Below, in pieces: positions 30,053 through 38,576 of a DNA stretch of 64,000 nucleotides. The notes under the pieces were generated by a model. It saw nothing but the letters and a program-made list of their open reading frames with translations, made no database searches and was not told where the DNA came from. This stretch comes from Micromonospora halotolerans (GTDB lineage: Bacteria > Actinomycetota > Actinomycetes > Mycobacteriales > Micromonosporaceae): positions 1,178,001-1,242,000 of the forward strand of contig NZ_CP134876.1 of NCBI RefSeq assembly GCF_032108445.1, given 5' to 3'. The translations under genes and the position numbers were made by a program. The stretch's first letter is position 1. The number at the start of each line of letters is the position of its first letter.

Positions 30053-31201
30053 ATGAAGCGTCCACTGAGGGCCCTCGCCGCGGCCGGCCTGCTGGCCGCC
30101 GGCTCGATCGTCGCCGTCGCGCTCGGCGGCACCGCCTCCGCCGACACCCAGATCTGCGAGCAGTACGGGTCGACCACCATCGGCGGAAAGTACGTCGTGC
30201 AGAACAACCGCTGGGGCACCAGCGCGCAGCAGTGCATCAACGTGACCTCCACCGGCTTCTCCATCACCCGGCAGGACGGGACGGGGAACACCAGCGGCGC
30301 TCCGGTGTCGTACCCGTCGATCTTCGTGGGCTGCCACTACACCAACTGCTCGCCCGGCACCAACCTGCCGGTGCAGGTGAAGAACATCAGCAGCGCGCCG
30401 AGCAGCATCAGCTACAACTACGTCAGCGGCGCGGTCTACGACGCCGCCTACGACATCTGGCTCGACCCGACGCCGAAGAAGGACGGGGTCAGCCAGATGG
30501 AGATCATGGTCTGGTTCAACCGGCAGGGCCCGATCCAGCCGATCGGCTCCGTGGTCGGCACCGCCAGCGTCGCGGGCCGCACCTGGGAGGTCTGGCGGGG
30601 CAGCAACGGCTCGAACAACGTCATCTCGTACGTGGCGCCGTCCCCCATCACGAGCCTGAGCTTCGACGCCATGGCGTTCATCAACGACACGAAGAACCGC
30701 GGCGCGATCACCAGCGACTGGTACCTGACCAGCATCCAGGCCGGCTTCGAGCCGTGGCAGGGCGGCGTCGGCCTGGCGGTCAACTCCTTCTCGCAGAGCG
30801 TCAACACCGGCGGCGGCACGCCGACCACGCCGCCGGCCACCACCCCGCCGCCGCAGACGAGCACCCCGCCGCCGCCCGGCAACGTCGCCTGCTCGGTGCG
30901 GTACGCCACCAACGTGTGGAACAACGGCTTCACGGCCGACGTGACGGTCACCAACACCGGCTCGAGCACCGTCAACGGCTGGACGTTGAACTACAACCTG
31001 CCCTCGGGGCAGACCATCACCGGCTCGTGGAACGCCACCGTGACGCAGAGCGGGTCCGCGGTGACCGCGCGGAACCTGAGCTACAACGGCACGCTGGCAC
31101 CCGGAGCCTCGACCAGCTTCGGCTACCAGGCGACGCTGAGCGGCGGGTTCTCCACGCCGAGCAGCTTCACCCTCAACGGCAGCACCTGCACCAGAGCGTG
31201 A
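30053..31201 (+). CDS. Secreted GH12 endoglucanase with CBM2
   Basis: 382 aa. Signal peptide residues 1-30 ending in GTASA-DTQ. The catalytic GH12 domain spans about residues 33-255: the nucleophile Glu is in MEIMVWFN and the acid/base Glu in AGFEPWQGG. A Thr/Pro linker (TTPPATTPPPQTSTPPPP) connects to a C-terminal CBM2 cellulose-binding domain (about 285-382) with its surface tryptophans and terminal Cys pair. It cuts beta-1,4-glucan outside the cell. GGAG precedes the ATG; expression is probably under CebR. Confidence 0.95.
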   Translation: MKRPLRALAAAGLLAAGSIVAVALGGTASADTQICEQYGSTTIGGKYVVQNNRWGTSAQQCINVTSTGFSITRQDGTGNTSGAPVSYPSIFVGCHYTNCSPGTNLPVQVKNISSAPSSISYNYVSGAVYDAAYDIWLDPTPKKDGVSQMEIMVWFNRQGPIQPIGSVVGTASVAGRTWEVWRGSNGSNNVISYVAPSPITSLSFDAMAFINDTKNRGAITSDWYLTSIQAGFEPWQGGVGLAVNSFSQSVNTGGGTPTTPPATTPPPQTSTPPPPGNVACSVRYATNVWNNGFTADVTVTNTGSSTVNGWTLNYNLPSGQTITGSWNATVTQSGSAVTARNLSYNGTLAPGASTSFGYQATLSGGFSTPSSFTLNGSTCTRA

Positions 31202-31216
31202 CACCCACCTGATCCC

Positions 31217-31244
31217 GGGGCGCGGTCCGCACGGGCCGCGCCCC
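31217..31244. terminator. Bidirectional hairpin, cellulase / aldo-keto reductase
   Basis: 12-bp stem, GGGGCGCGGTCC against GGGCCGCGCCCC with one G-U pair and a GCAC loop. It fills the gap between the two converging stop codons. No U tract. Confidence 0.7.
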
Positions 31245-31247
31245 GCC

Positions 31248-32033
31248 TCACGCCGAGCCGAGGGCGTCGATGTCGCGCATCTCCTCGGCGGTGAGCGCGA
31301 ACCGGAACACGTCGGCGTTGACCCGGATCCGCTCCGGGGTGACCGACTTCGGGATGACCACGATCTCGTGGTCGATGTGCCAGCGCAGCACCACCTGGGC
31401 CGGCGAGACGTCGTGCGCCTGGGCGATCCGGACCAGCACCGGGTCGGAGAGGTCACTGGTCTTGAACGGGCTGTACCCCTCCAGCACCACCCCGCGGTCC
31501 CGGTGGGCGGCGTGCACCTGCCGGTCGTACAGGGACGGGCTCCAGCGGATCTGGTTGACCGCCGGGGTCTCCTCGGTGGCCTGGATGAGCTCGTCGATCT
31601 GGCTGATGCTGTAGTTGCTCACCCCGACGGCCCGGGCCAGGTTCGCGTCCCGGGCCGCGAGCATCTCGCGCCACACCGGGATGCTGTCGCCGGGCGAGGA
31701 CGGCGGCCAGTGGATCAGCCACAGGTCGACGTGGTCGGTGTCCAGGGCGGCCAGGCTCGCCTCGATGGTCTGCCGCTCCCGGCCCACCCGGTCGGGCGGC
31801 AGCTTCGTGGTGATGAAGAGATCCTCGCGGCGCAGCCCGCTCTCCGCGATGGCCCGGCCGACCTCCTTCTCGTTGCCGTACATCGTGGCGGTGTCGATGT
31901 GCCGGTAGCCGGCGTCGAGAGCGGCGAGCACGGCGTCGTAACCGGCGTTGCCGGTGGCCTGCCAGGTGCCGAAGCCGAGCAGCGGCATCCGGACGTCGCC
32001 GGTGAGCGGGACGGTGGGCTGGTCGAGGTCCAT
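31248..32033 (-). CDS. Aldo/keto reductase
   Basis: 261 aa, slightly short for the family. NADPH-dependent carbonyl reductase of the 2,5-diketogluconate reductase type. Catalytic residues are seen in AGYRHIDTATMYGNE (Asp, Tyr), FITTKL (Lys) and LWLIHWPP (His), with the cofactor-binding VIPKSVTPERIRVN near the end. The ATG at 32033 gives the usual N-terminus (PLLGFGTWQ). Divergent from the ligase-like gene. Confidence 0.93.
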   Translation of the reverse strand: MDLDQPTVPLTGDVRMPLLGFGTWQATGNAGYDAVLAALDAGYRHIDTATMYGNEKEVGRAIAESGLRREDLFITTKLPPDRVGRERQTIEASLAALDTDHVDLWLIHWPPSSPGDSIPVWREMLAARDANLARAVGVSNYSISQIDELIQATEETPAVNQIRWSPSLYDRQVHAAHRDRGVVLEGYSPFKTSDLSDPVLVRIAQAHDVSPAQVVLRWHIDHEIVVIPKSVTPERIRVNADVFRFALTAEEMRDIDALGSA

Positions 32034-32151
32034 ACGGACGCTTCTACCCGTGATCGCCGCCGCCATGCCGGCGACGCGCCGCGCGGCGGCCGAACGGGAC
32101 GGAAGAGGCCGGAACCGGGCGATGAGGCCGAACCTGCCGGAGAATGCGGGG

Positions 32152-33186
32152 GTGGCTGACCGGCTGGAGGAGTACCGGCGGAAACGGGACGCGGCGCGTA
32201 CCCCGGAGCCGGTGCCGGAAGAGACCCCGGAGCGGAAGCGGGCCGCGCGGCGCAAGCCCCGGTTCGTCATCCAGCAGCACCACGCCCGGAGCCTGCACTG
32301 GGACCTGCGGCTGGAGCACGACGGCGTGCTGGCCTCGTGGGCGGTGCCGCGGGGGCTGCCCCGCGACCCGGGCCGCAACCACCTGGCCGTGCACACCGAG
32401 GACCACCCGATGGAGTACCTCACCTTCCACGGCGAGATCCCGGCCGGCGAGTACGGCGGCGGGAGGATGACCGTCCACGACACCGGCACCTACCGCGTGG
32501 AGAAGTGGCGCGACGACGAGGTGATCGTGGTCCTCGACGGCCGGCGGACGAAGGGGCGGTACGTGCTCTTCGCCACCGGTGGCCGGGGGCGGGACTGGAT
32601 GGTCCGCCGCACCGACCCGCCGCCGGAGGGCTGGACGCCGATGCCCGAGCTGGTCCGGCCGATGCACACCACCCCGGGCAAGGGGCTGCCGAAGGACGAG
32701 GCCGCCTGGGGGTACGAGCTGCGCTGGGACGGGGTGCGGGCGATGGCGTACGTCTCCGGCGGCCGGCTCCGGCTGCTCGACCCCTCGGACGAGGAGGTCA
32801 CCGGGGCGTACCCGTGGCTGCGGGCGATGGCCGAGGAGCTGGCCCCGGTCGAGGCGGTGCTGGACGGCGTGCTGGTCCGGATCGACCCGGGCGGGCGGGT
32901 GAAGCCACCGACGAAGCGCGACGGGCAGTTCCTCGCCGTCGACCTGCTCTGGCTGGAGGGCGTGACCAGCCTCGACGTGCCGTACGCGCAGCGCCGGGAA
33001 CTGCTCGACGGTCTGGCGCTGACCGGCCCGCACTGGCAGACTCCGCCGTGGTTCCCGGGGGTCGGCGCCGACGCCCTGCGGACCGCCCGCGAACAGGGGC
33101 TCCCGGGGGTGGTGGCCAAGCGCCTCGACTCCCCCTACGAGCCGGGTCGGCGCAGCCGGCACTGGCTGAGCCTCGACCCGAGCTGA
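32152..33186 (+). CDS. LigD-type 3'-phosphoesterase fused to an inactive ligase domain
   Basis: 344 aa. Residues about 1-150 are a LigD phosphoesterase (PE) domain: FVIQQHHARSLHWDLRLEHD and GEYGGGRM contain the metal-binding His and Asp. Residues about 180-344 match an ATP-dependent ligase adenylation domain, but the nucleophile motif reads ELRWDG, not xxKWDG, so the adenylated lysine is Arg, and the terminal WxK reads WLSL. No OB-fold follows. It probably trims 3' ends in non-homologous end joining without sealing. GTG has GGAG upstream; an in-frame ATG at 32122 is the alternative. It ends 8 bp before the threonine synthase gene. Confidence 0.85.
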   Translation: MADRLEEYRRKRDAARTPEPVPEETPERKRAARRKPRFVIQQHHARSLHWDLRLEHDGVLASWAVPRGLPRDPGRNHLAVHTEDHPMEYLTFHGEIPAGEYGGGRMTVHDTGTYRVEKWRDDEVIVVLDGRRTKGRYVLFATGGRGRDWMVRRTDPPPEGWTPMPELVRPMHTTPGKGLPKDEAAWGYELRWDGVRAMAYVSGGRLRLLDPSDEEVTGAYPWLRAMAEELAPVEAVLDGVLVRIDPGGRVKPPTKRDGQFLAVDLLWLEGVTSLDVPYAQRRELLDGLALTGPHWQTPPWFPGVGADALRTAREQGLPGVVAKRLDSPYEPGRRSRHWLSLDPS

Positions 33187-33194
33187 GGAGCCTC

Positions 33195-34382
33195 GTGCAC
33201 CTGACGCACCTGGAGTGCCCGCGCTGCGGCGAGCGGCATCCGGCCGACAAGCTGCAGAACCTGTGCGGGTGCGGTTCCCCGCTGCTGGCCCGCTACGACC
33301 TGGCCGCCGTGGCCGCGGCGGTCACCCCCGAGCAGTTCGGGCTGCGCCCGGCCGACCTGTGGCGCTACCGGGAGCTGCTGCCGGTGGCCGATCCCCGCTT
33401 CGTCACCACGCTGGGCGAGGGCTGGACGCCGCTGCTGCGCGCGCCGGCGTACGGGCACGAGATCGGGATTCCGGACCTGATCGTGAAGGACGAGGGACTG
33501 ACCCCGACCGGGTCGTTCAAGGCCCGGGGCGCGGCGGTCGGGGTGAGCCGGGCCCGGGAGCTGGGCGTCGAGCGGATCGCCATGCCGACCAACGGCAACG
33601 CCGGGGCGGCGTGGGCGACGTACGCGGCCCGGGCCGGGATGGGCGCGACCATCGCCATGCCGCTCGACGCGCCCACCATCTGCCGTCGGGAGTGCGTCGC
33701 CGCCGGGGCGGACCTGCGGCTCGTGGACGGCCTGATCAGCGACGCCGGCCGGTGGGTGGCGAGGCTGGTCGCCGAGTCGGGCGGGCGGATCTTCGACGCC
33801 GGCACGCTGCGCGAGCCGTACCGCCTCGAGGGCAAGAAGACCATGGGGTACGAGATCGTCGAGCAGCTCGGCTGGCAGGTGCCCGACGTGATCATCTATC
33901 CGACCGGGGGCGGCGTCGGGCTGATCGGCATCCACAAGGCGCTGCACGAGCTGCGCGAGCTGGGGTGGGTGGAGGACCGCCTGCCCCGCCTGGTCGCCGT
34001 GCAGTCCACCGGCTGCGCGCCGATCGTCCGGGCGTTCGCGGCCGGTGAGCCCCGGGCGACCCCGTGGGCGGACGCGCAGACCCTGGCGTTCGGCATCACC
34101 GTGCCGGCCCCGCTCGGCGACGAGCTGATCCTGGCCGCGCTGCGGGAGAGCAGCGGCACCGCGATCGCCGTGGACGACGCGGAGATCCTCGCCGACCTGC
34201 GTGACTTCGCCGCCCGGGAGGGGCTGTTGCTCTGCCCCGAGGGCGCGGCCTGCCTGACCGCCGCCCGGCAGCTGCGGGCCGGTGGCTGGATCCGCCCCGG
34301 CGAGCGGGTGGTGGTGTTGAACACCGGCGCCGGCATCAAGTACCCGGAGACGGTGGACGTCTCGGACGTGCCGACGGTGTGA
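33195..34382 (+). CDS. thrC: Threonine synthase
   Basis: 395 aa PLP enzyme turning O-phosphohomoserine into threonine. The N-terminus carries a zinc-ribbon-like CPRC...CGC motif of the long actinobacterial/plant type; the PLP lysine is in TPTGSFKARGAAVG; the phosphate loop is YPTGGGVGLIG. GAGGAG precedes the GTG. No hom or thrB neighbour is present, so a second, dedicated thrC may exist elsewhere; another PLP-lyase role is possible. Confidence 0.85.
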   Translation: MHLTHLECPRCGERHPADKLQNLCGCGSPLLARYDLAAVAAAVTPEQFGLRPADLWRYRELLPVADPRFVTTLGEGWTPLLRAPAYGHEIGIPDLIVKDEGLTPTGSFKARGAAVGVSRARELGVERIAMPTNGNAGAAWATYAARAGMGATIAMPLDAPTICRRECVAAGADLRLVDGLISDAGRWVARLVAESGGRIFDAGTLREPYRLEGKKTMGYEIVEQLGWQVPDVIIYPTGGGVGLIGIHKALHELRELGWVEDRLPRLVAVQSTGCAPIVRAFAAGEPRATPWADAQTLAFGITVPAPLGDELILAALRESSGTAIAVDDAEILADLRDFAAREGLLLCPEGAACLTAARQLRAGGWIRPGERVVVLNTGAGIKYPETVDVSDVPTV

Positions 34383-34412
34383 CGCGGGCGCCCCGGCGGC
34401 GGGGCGCCCGCG
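34383..34412. terminator. Bidirectional hairpin, threonine synthase / pectate lyase
   Basis: Perfect 12-bp stem (CGCGGGCGCCCC and complement) with a GGCGGC loop, directly after the threonine synthase stop and 10 nt from the end of the converging pectate lyase gene. Confidence 0.75.
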
Positions 34413-34422
34413 CCGGACCGGC

Positions 34423-35790
34423 CTACCGGTAGGTGATGTCGCCGGCGGAGTAGAGGCAGTTCACCCCGTCGGCGCCCTCGCCGATCTCCTTCGGCTCGCT
34501 GCCCTTCGGCACGCCCTGGTACTTGACGCAGATCCGGGTGGAGCGGTTCGGGTCGTTGAGGATGGTGATGCGGCTGAACCGGGCCGTGTCGCCCCAGTTG
34601 GTGTTGATGCCGGCCAGCACCTTGGTGCCGGTGGCGGTGACGTTGTCCATCACCACGTGGCGCTGGTAGGAGGTGGAGCAGTTGCCGCACGCCCGGTAGA
34701 GCTTGCCGGAGCTCTCCACCCGGAAGTTGCGGATGTGGACGGTGCCGGGGCCGTTGTGCTGGAACACCTTGTCGCTGGCCGACCGGGCGCCCCCGCCGTC
34801 GACGGTGTAGGTGGTGCCGCCGCGGAAGGTGGCCGCGTCCTCGCCGACGTCCTCCCACCAGACGTTGAGCAGCGTGCAGTCGCCCTCACAGTGCACGCCG
34901 TCGCCGGCCGGCGCACCGATGATCACGTTGCGCAGGGTGGCGCCGGCGGCCAGCTCGAACATCGGGTCCTGGCTCTCCGACTGCCCGCCGTCGCCGATGC
35001 CGTAGTAGCGCTTCATCCCGCCGTCGAAGGTGCCGGAGACCGGGATGGTGGCGTCCACCTTGACGCTGGCGGTGGGCGTGGGCCACGAGGCCGGCGGCGG
35101 CGCCGTGCCGGTGGGGGTCGGGGTGGGCGAGCCGGGCGGGGTGCTGGTCGGCGGCGTGGTCGGGGTGCTGACCGAGGAGTCCACCGCGACGTCGTCGAAG
35201 CTGCCGGCCGCGTACGCGGTGACCAGGCCGATCCGGCCGGCGCCCACGAGGCTGTTGCTGCCGCCGCCGACCTGGGCGCCGTTGACGTAGCCGCGGATGG
35301 TGCTGCCGCTGGCCTCGATCCTCAGGGTGTACCAGGTGCCGGTGGCCGCGCCGACCGCCGCCGAGCCGAGCGAGGTGATCTGGCTGCCGTTGACCGCCTG
35401 GAGTTCGGCCCGGCCCGAGCCGAGCAGCGCGAGCCGGTACATCTTCGTGCTGCTGCTGGCCCGGGCCGCGATCCCGACCAGGGCGCCGGACGAACCGAAT
35501 CCGGTGGGCCGCACCCGGGCCTGCACCTGGTAGTCGGTCCAGGCGGTCTGGCCGGCGAACTGGCGGGCCAGCTCGCTGGACGTGCTGGACTGGGTGAACG
35601 CGCCGTCGGCGACGGCCCAGGTCCCGCCGGACTTGGACCAGCCGGCGGCGTCGCCGTCGGAGAAGGTTTCGGAGAAGACGGCGGCGGCGAAGGCCGACGT
35701 CATCGTCCCGGCGGCGAGCGCCGCCACGGTGGCTCCGGCGCACGCCGCGAGCAGCAGCGGGCGTCGGAGCCTGGCACGTGAGGTCTGCAC
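34423..35790 (-). CDS. Secreted PL3-type pectate lyase with N-terminal beta-jelly-roll module
   Basis: 455 aa. Signal peptide 1-35 (LLLAACAGATVAALAAGTMTSAFA). Residues about 37-205 form a LamG/DUF1080-like beta-sandwich (FSETFSDGDAAGWSKSGGTW), then a Thr/Pro linker, then a family-3 pectate lyase from about 245 (IPVSGTFDGGMKRYYG, GDGVHCEGDCTLLNVWWEDVG, VFQHNGPGTVHIRNF). PL3 enzymes cut de-esterified pectin with calcium. The GTG start has AAGGAGG at 6 nt. A palindrome further upstream may be its operator. Confidence 0.93.
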   Translation of the reverse strand: MQTSRARLRRPLLLAACAGATVAALAAGTMTSAFAAAVFSETFSDGDAAGWSKSGGTWAVADGAFTQSSTSSELARQFAGQTAWTDYQVQARVRPTGFGSSGALVGIAARASSSTKMYRLALLGSGRAELQAVNGSQITSLGSAAVGAATGTWYTLRIEASGSTIRGYVNGAQVGGGSNSLVGAGRIGLVTAYAAGSFDDVAVDSSVSTPTTPPTSTPPGSPTPTPTGTAPPPASWPTPTASVKVDATIPVSGTFDGGMKRYYGIGDGGQSESQDPMFELAAGATLRNVIIGAPAGDGVHCEGDCTLLNVWWEDVGEDAATFRGGTTYTVDGGGARSASDKVFQHNGPGTVHIRNFRVESSGKLYRACGNCSTSYQRHVVMDNVTATGTKVLAGINTNWGDTARFSRITILNDPNRSTRICVKYQGVPKGSEPKEIGEGADGVNCLYSAGDITYR

Positions 35791-35916
35791 GGTGGTCCTC
35801 CTTGAGGCACGTGGTGGTGGACCGCCACGGCTGGAGGGCCGACGCCTGGCCGCGGTCGCGACGGTCGGTGCGCCCCGCCGGAGGCCCGGACTCCGGTAGC
35901 GGGGTGACGAGGCCCA

Positions 35917-35930
35917 GGAAAGGGCTTTCC
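35917..35930. promoter_or_regulatory. Putative LacI-type operator upstream of the pectate lyase
   Basis: GGAAAGGGCTTTCC is a perfect inverted repeat (6-2-6) 126 nt upstream of the start. LacI-family sugar repressors in actinomycetes often bind GGAAAGCGCTTTCC-like sites; this differs in the centre. Assignment is by resemblance only. Confidence 0.4.
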
Positions 35931-36007
35931 CGTACCAGCAGGCTAGGCCCGCGCAGAGATCAGCGTCAATGGCTGCGATGTGCAGGAATGTTGCAGCTCA
36001 CGCCGCT

Positions 36008-36039
36008 CGCGCTCCACCACGACGCGGTGGTGGAGCGCG
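36008..36039. terminator. Hairpin terminator of the cupin gene
   Basis: 13-bp perfect stem (core GCGCTCCACCAC and its complement) with a 6-nt loop, 15 nt after the cupin stop on the minus strand. Confidence 0.7.
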
Positions 36040-36054
36040 GGGAGCGGGGCGGCG

Positions 36055-36447
36055 TCAGGAGGTGGGCGGCTCGTCCTCGCCGGCCTCCTCGGCCGCGTCG
36101 GCCTCCTCCTTGGTCCGGTGCACCGCCCCGTCGGCGTGCTCCGGCGGCCCGTACACCGTGTACAGCACGAGCGGGTTGGGGCCGGTGTTGACGAAGTTGT
36201 GCTTCGTGCCGGCCGGCACGACCACGAGGTCGCCCGCCACGACCTCCTTCTTCTCCCCGGCCACCCGCGCCTCCCCCGTGCCGCTCACGAAGGTCAGGAT
36301 CTGGTCGATGTCCTCGTGGACCTCCTCGCCGATCTCCCCACCCGCCGGGATCGTCATGATCACCAACTGGGTGTGCTGGCCGGTCCACAGCACGCGGCGG
36401 AAGTCGGGGCTCTTCTCGGCGACGGTCGCGATCGTGAAATGCTCCAT
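36055..36447 (-). CDS. Cupin-domain protein
   Basis: 130 aa, one conserved double-stranded beta-helix. Metal-site residues: GEIGEEVHEDIDQILTFVSG (Glu, His) and PAGTKHNFVNTG (His). Similar small cupins bind a metal and act on or bind small molecules; no substrate can be named. The tail is acidic (EEADAAEEAGEDEPP). The ATG at 36447 fits the conserved N-terminus (EHFTIATVAEKSPDFRRVLW); the frame is open further up without support. Confidence 0.88.
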   Translation of the reverse strand: MEHFTIATVAEKSPDFRRVLWTGQHTQLVIMTIPAGGEIGEEVHEDIDQILTFVSGTGEARVAGEKKEVVAGDLVVVPAGTKHNFVNTGPNPLVLYTVYGPPEHADGAVHRTKEEADAAEEAGEDEPPTS

Positions 36448-36777
36448 GGCCCGCTCATACCCGGTCCCCGCGCCGCTCACGCCGGGACTCGCAAATGGTG
36501 GAATTCCCCACCCGCGCGGGGTTTGGATCCCCTCTGGACGGGCATCTGCGCTCACGAGACCGGTGCACGACTTGCCGGTCGAGCCAGGTCCCCGCTTTCG
36601 TACCGCCGTACGGCTGCGGTGGTGGGAGACGGCCAGAGCGCGGCGACGTTACGACCCAGGTCGGGCGGCGCCGTGCGCTCGTCTGCGCGTCAGTTCCGTC
36701 CAGCAGCACCCGGCCAGCATCAGCCCCGCCGAGTTCGGGCCGCAGGCGGTGGGAACGCACCGCGATGCTGCGACAGG
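36448..36777. other. Intergenic region, no gene seen
   Basis: About 330 bp between the cupin gene and a small minus-strand gene. Short frames on both strands lack starts with ribosome sites or family resemblance. It must hold the cupin promoter. Confidence 0.5.
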
Positions 36778-37182
36778 TCAGGCGAGAACGGCCAGGTGGA
36801 ACGGGCGGTCGGTGTGGCCGCTCGCGGCGTACGTCTCGACGAAGACCGCGTTGGGGATGCCGGTTCGGGGCGCCACGGTGATCGCACCCTGCGGGGCCAG
36901 CCCGCCCGGGGCGATCAGGCCCACCGTGCCGATGTACGCGGCGCCGACGATGTCCTGGTCGAAGCCGACCTGGTACATCCCGGTGGCCAGCCGGGTGGCC
37001 GACGTGGCGCCGAGCCCCCGGATCAGGGTGCCGTTCGCGTCGACCACGGCGAACAGCACGCGGGCGGTGGCCGGCAGGCCGACCGGCGTGCAGGAGTTGA
37101 TCTCGCTGTCGGCACGGGCGATCTCCGCCATGTCGGCGGCGGGTTGGCCGGCCGCGCCCCGCCTCGATCTGGAGCTGGACAT
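36778..37182 (-). CDS. Small conserved-looking protein of unknown function
   Basis: 134 aa. GGAAGGA lies 6 nt before the ATG. The N-terminal 15 residues are basic (SSSRSRRGAAG) and no signal peptide is evident. The rest is Gly/Val/Ala-rich and probably all-beta (VLFAVVDANGTLIRGLG; GAITVAPRTGIPNAVFVETY). I do not recognise the family. Confidence 0.6.
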   Translation of the reverse strand: MSSSRSRRGAAGQPAADMAEIARADSEINSCTPVGLPATARVLFAVVDANGTLIRGLGATSATRLATGMYQVGFDQDIVGAAYIGTVGLIAPGGLAPQGAITVAPRTGIPNAVFVETYAASGHTDRPFHLAVLA

Positions 37183-37306
37183 GGGGGTCCTTCCTGCCGC
37201 CGGTGCGGAGGCGACATGCTCCCGAAGCTATGTCGGCCCACCGTCCACCAACCAGCGACGGCACTGTCCGATCAAGGACAGTTAACCCCTCTGAGCTGGG
37301 AAAACA

Positions 37307-37780
37307 TCAGTCGTCCGGGGTGACGACCGGCTCGGAGCCACGGCAGCGCAGGCGCAGTTCGTGCTCCCCCTCGGGGCCGACGAAGCGCACCTCGACGCGG
37401 TCGTCCGGCCCCCGGTCGACGTCCTTCACCCGGTAGCCCTGCGCCGGGGACCACGACACCAGCCGCACCCCGTCCGGCACGCACTCGGCGAGCGCCGTCC
37501 CTCCGGTCGTGCGGAAGGTGCGCGCGGTTCCGCTCGTTGCCGGCGGGCGGTCCGCCGCGGTGGCCGTCGGCGTCGGGCCCGCCGCAGGGCCCGTGCCCGG
37601 CGTCGTGGCCACCGGCGCGGGCGAGGCGAGCGCACGGGCCACCTCCCGCGGGTCGCGTACGCCTCCCGGGGTGCCGGTGATGCCGCTGCCGACCAGTTGG
37701 ACCGCGGCCAGCCCGACGAGGGTGGCGGCGGCGGTGGTGGCCAGCCACCCGGCGGCGGCGAGGATCGGACGACGGCCCAT
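37307..37780 (-). CDS. Anchored or secreted small protein
   Basis: 157 aa. A hydrophobic N-terminal segment (AAAGWLATTAAATLVGLAAVQL) acts as anchor or signal. A Thr/Pro/Ala linker leads to a C-terminal domain of about 70 residues (TALAECVPDGVRLVSWSPAQGY; HELRLRCRGSEP) with two cysteines that may pair. Such proteins often sit beside two-component genes in actinomycetes, and it is divergent to one here, which suggests a common stimulus. A short perfect hairpin (CTGTCC-GATCAA-GGACAG, 37264-37281) lies after its stop. Confidence 0.75.
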   Translation of the reverse strand: MGRRPILAAAGWLATTAAATLVGLAAVQLVGSGITGTPGGVRDPREVARALASPAPVATTPGTGPAAGPTPTATAADRPPATSGTARTFRTTGGTALAECVPDGVRLVSWSPAQGYRVKDVDRGPDDRVEVRFVGPEGEHELRLRCRGSEPVVTPDD

Positions 37781-37825
37781 GCCCCGAGTCTCCCCGATCC
37801 CGGGTTGTGCGGGGCTTCGGGGAAC

Positions 37826-37876
37826 GCTAAGGCCGGGTTAACGAGGGCGGATCCGGGCGGCCCGAGCGACTAGCCT
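37826..37876 (+). promoter_or_regulatory. Two-component operon promoter
   Basis: TAGCCT (37871-37876) lies exactly 7 nt before the GTG of the response regulator, as for a leaderless mRNA. Upstream, GCTAAG (37826) and GTTAAC (37837) are two similar half-sites spaced 11 bp, the spacing used by OmpR-type regulators, so autoregulation is possible. Confidence 0.45.
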
Positions 37877-37883
37877 GCCAAGC

Positions 37884-38576
37884 GTGGCCCGGCTGCTGCT
37901 CATCGAGGACGACCTGACCATCCGCGCCACGCTGCTCCGGGCCCTGCGCGAGCGCGGGCACGCGGTCGCCGCCGCCTCGACCGCGCTGGACGGGCTGCGC
38001 GACGCGCTGGACGACCGGCCCGACCTCGTCGTGCTCGATCTGGGACTGCCCGATCTGGACGGCGGCGAGCTGCTGCGGATGCTGCGCGCGGTCAGCTCAG
38101 TGCCGGTCATCGTGGCGACCGCCCGCGACGACGAGGCCGAGATCGTCCGGATGCTCGACGCGGGCGCCGACGACTACCTGGTGAAGCCCTTCACCGCGGC
38201 CCAGCTCGACGCCCGGGTGCGGGCCGTGCTGCGCCGCTCGACCGCCGACGCCGGGACGGACCCGGTGCTCGTGGTCGGTGGGCTGCGGATCGACCCGCGG
38301 TCCCGGCAGGTCACGCTGGACGGGGCGCCGGTCGAGCTGACGCCCCGCGAGTTCGACCTGCTGCACCACCTCGCCGGCCGGCCCGGGCAGGTGGTCACCA
38401 AGCGCGAGCTGCTCACCGAGGTCTGGCGGATCCCGTACGGCGGGGCCGACAAGACCGTCGACGTGCACCTGTCCTGGCTGCGGCGCAAGCTCGGCGAGAG
38501 CGCCCAGGAACCGCGCTACCTGCACACCGTCCGGGGCGTCGGGGTGCGGCTGGACCCGCCGGGTAGCAGCCGGTGA
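37884..38576 (+). CDS. OmpR/PhoB-family response regulator
   Basis: 230 aa. Receiver domain 1-115 with acidic pocket IEDD, phosphorylated Asp in VVLDLGLPDLDGG, Thr in VATARDD and Lys in LVKPF; winged-helix domain about 130-228 (TPREFDLLHHLAGRPG, TVDVHLSWLRRKLGE). It is activated by the histidine kinase encoded next, with which its stop overlaps (GTGA), and probably drives the PepSY gene after it. Confidence 0.95.
   Translation: MARLLLIEDDLTIRATLLRALRERGHAVAAASTALDGLRDALDDRPDLVVLDLGLPDLDGGELLRMLRAVSSVPVIVATARDDEAEIVRMLDAGADDYLVKPFTAAQLDARVRAVLRRSTADAGTDPVLVVGGLRIDPRSRQVTLDGAPVELTPREFDLLHHLAGRPGQVVTKRELLTEVWRIPYGGADKTVDVHLSWLRRKLGESAQEPRYLHTVRGVGVRLDPPGSSR

Noticed and set aside
32152..33186. 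Active ATP-dependent DNA ligase
   Set aside because: The nucleophilic lysine is Arg and the C-terminal OB domain is absent.
36448..36777. Possible tRNA or small RNA gene in the gap
   Set aside because: No cloverleaf, T-loop consensus or clear promoter-terminator pair could be found by eye.
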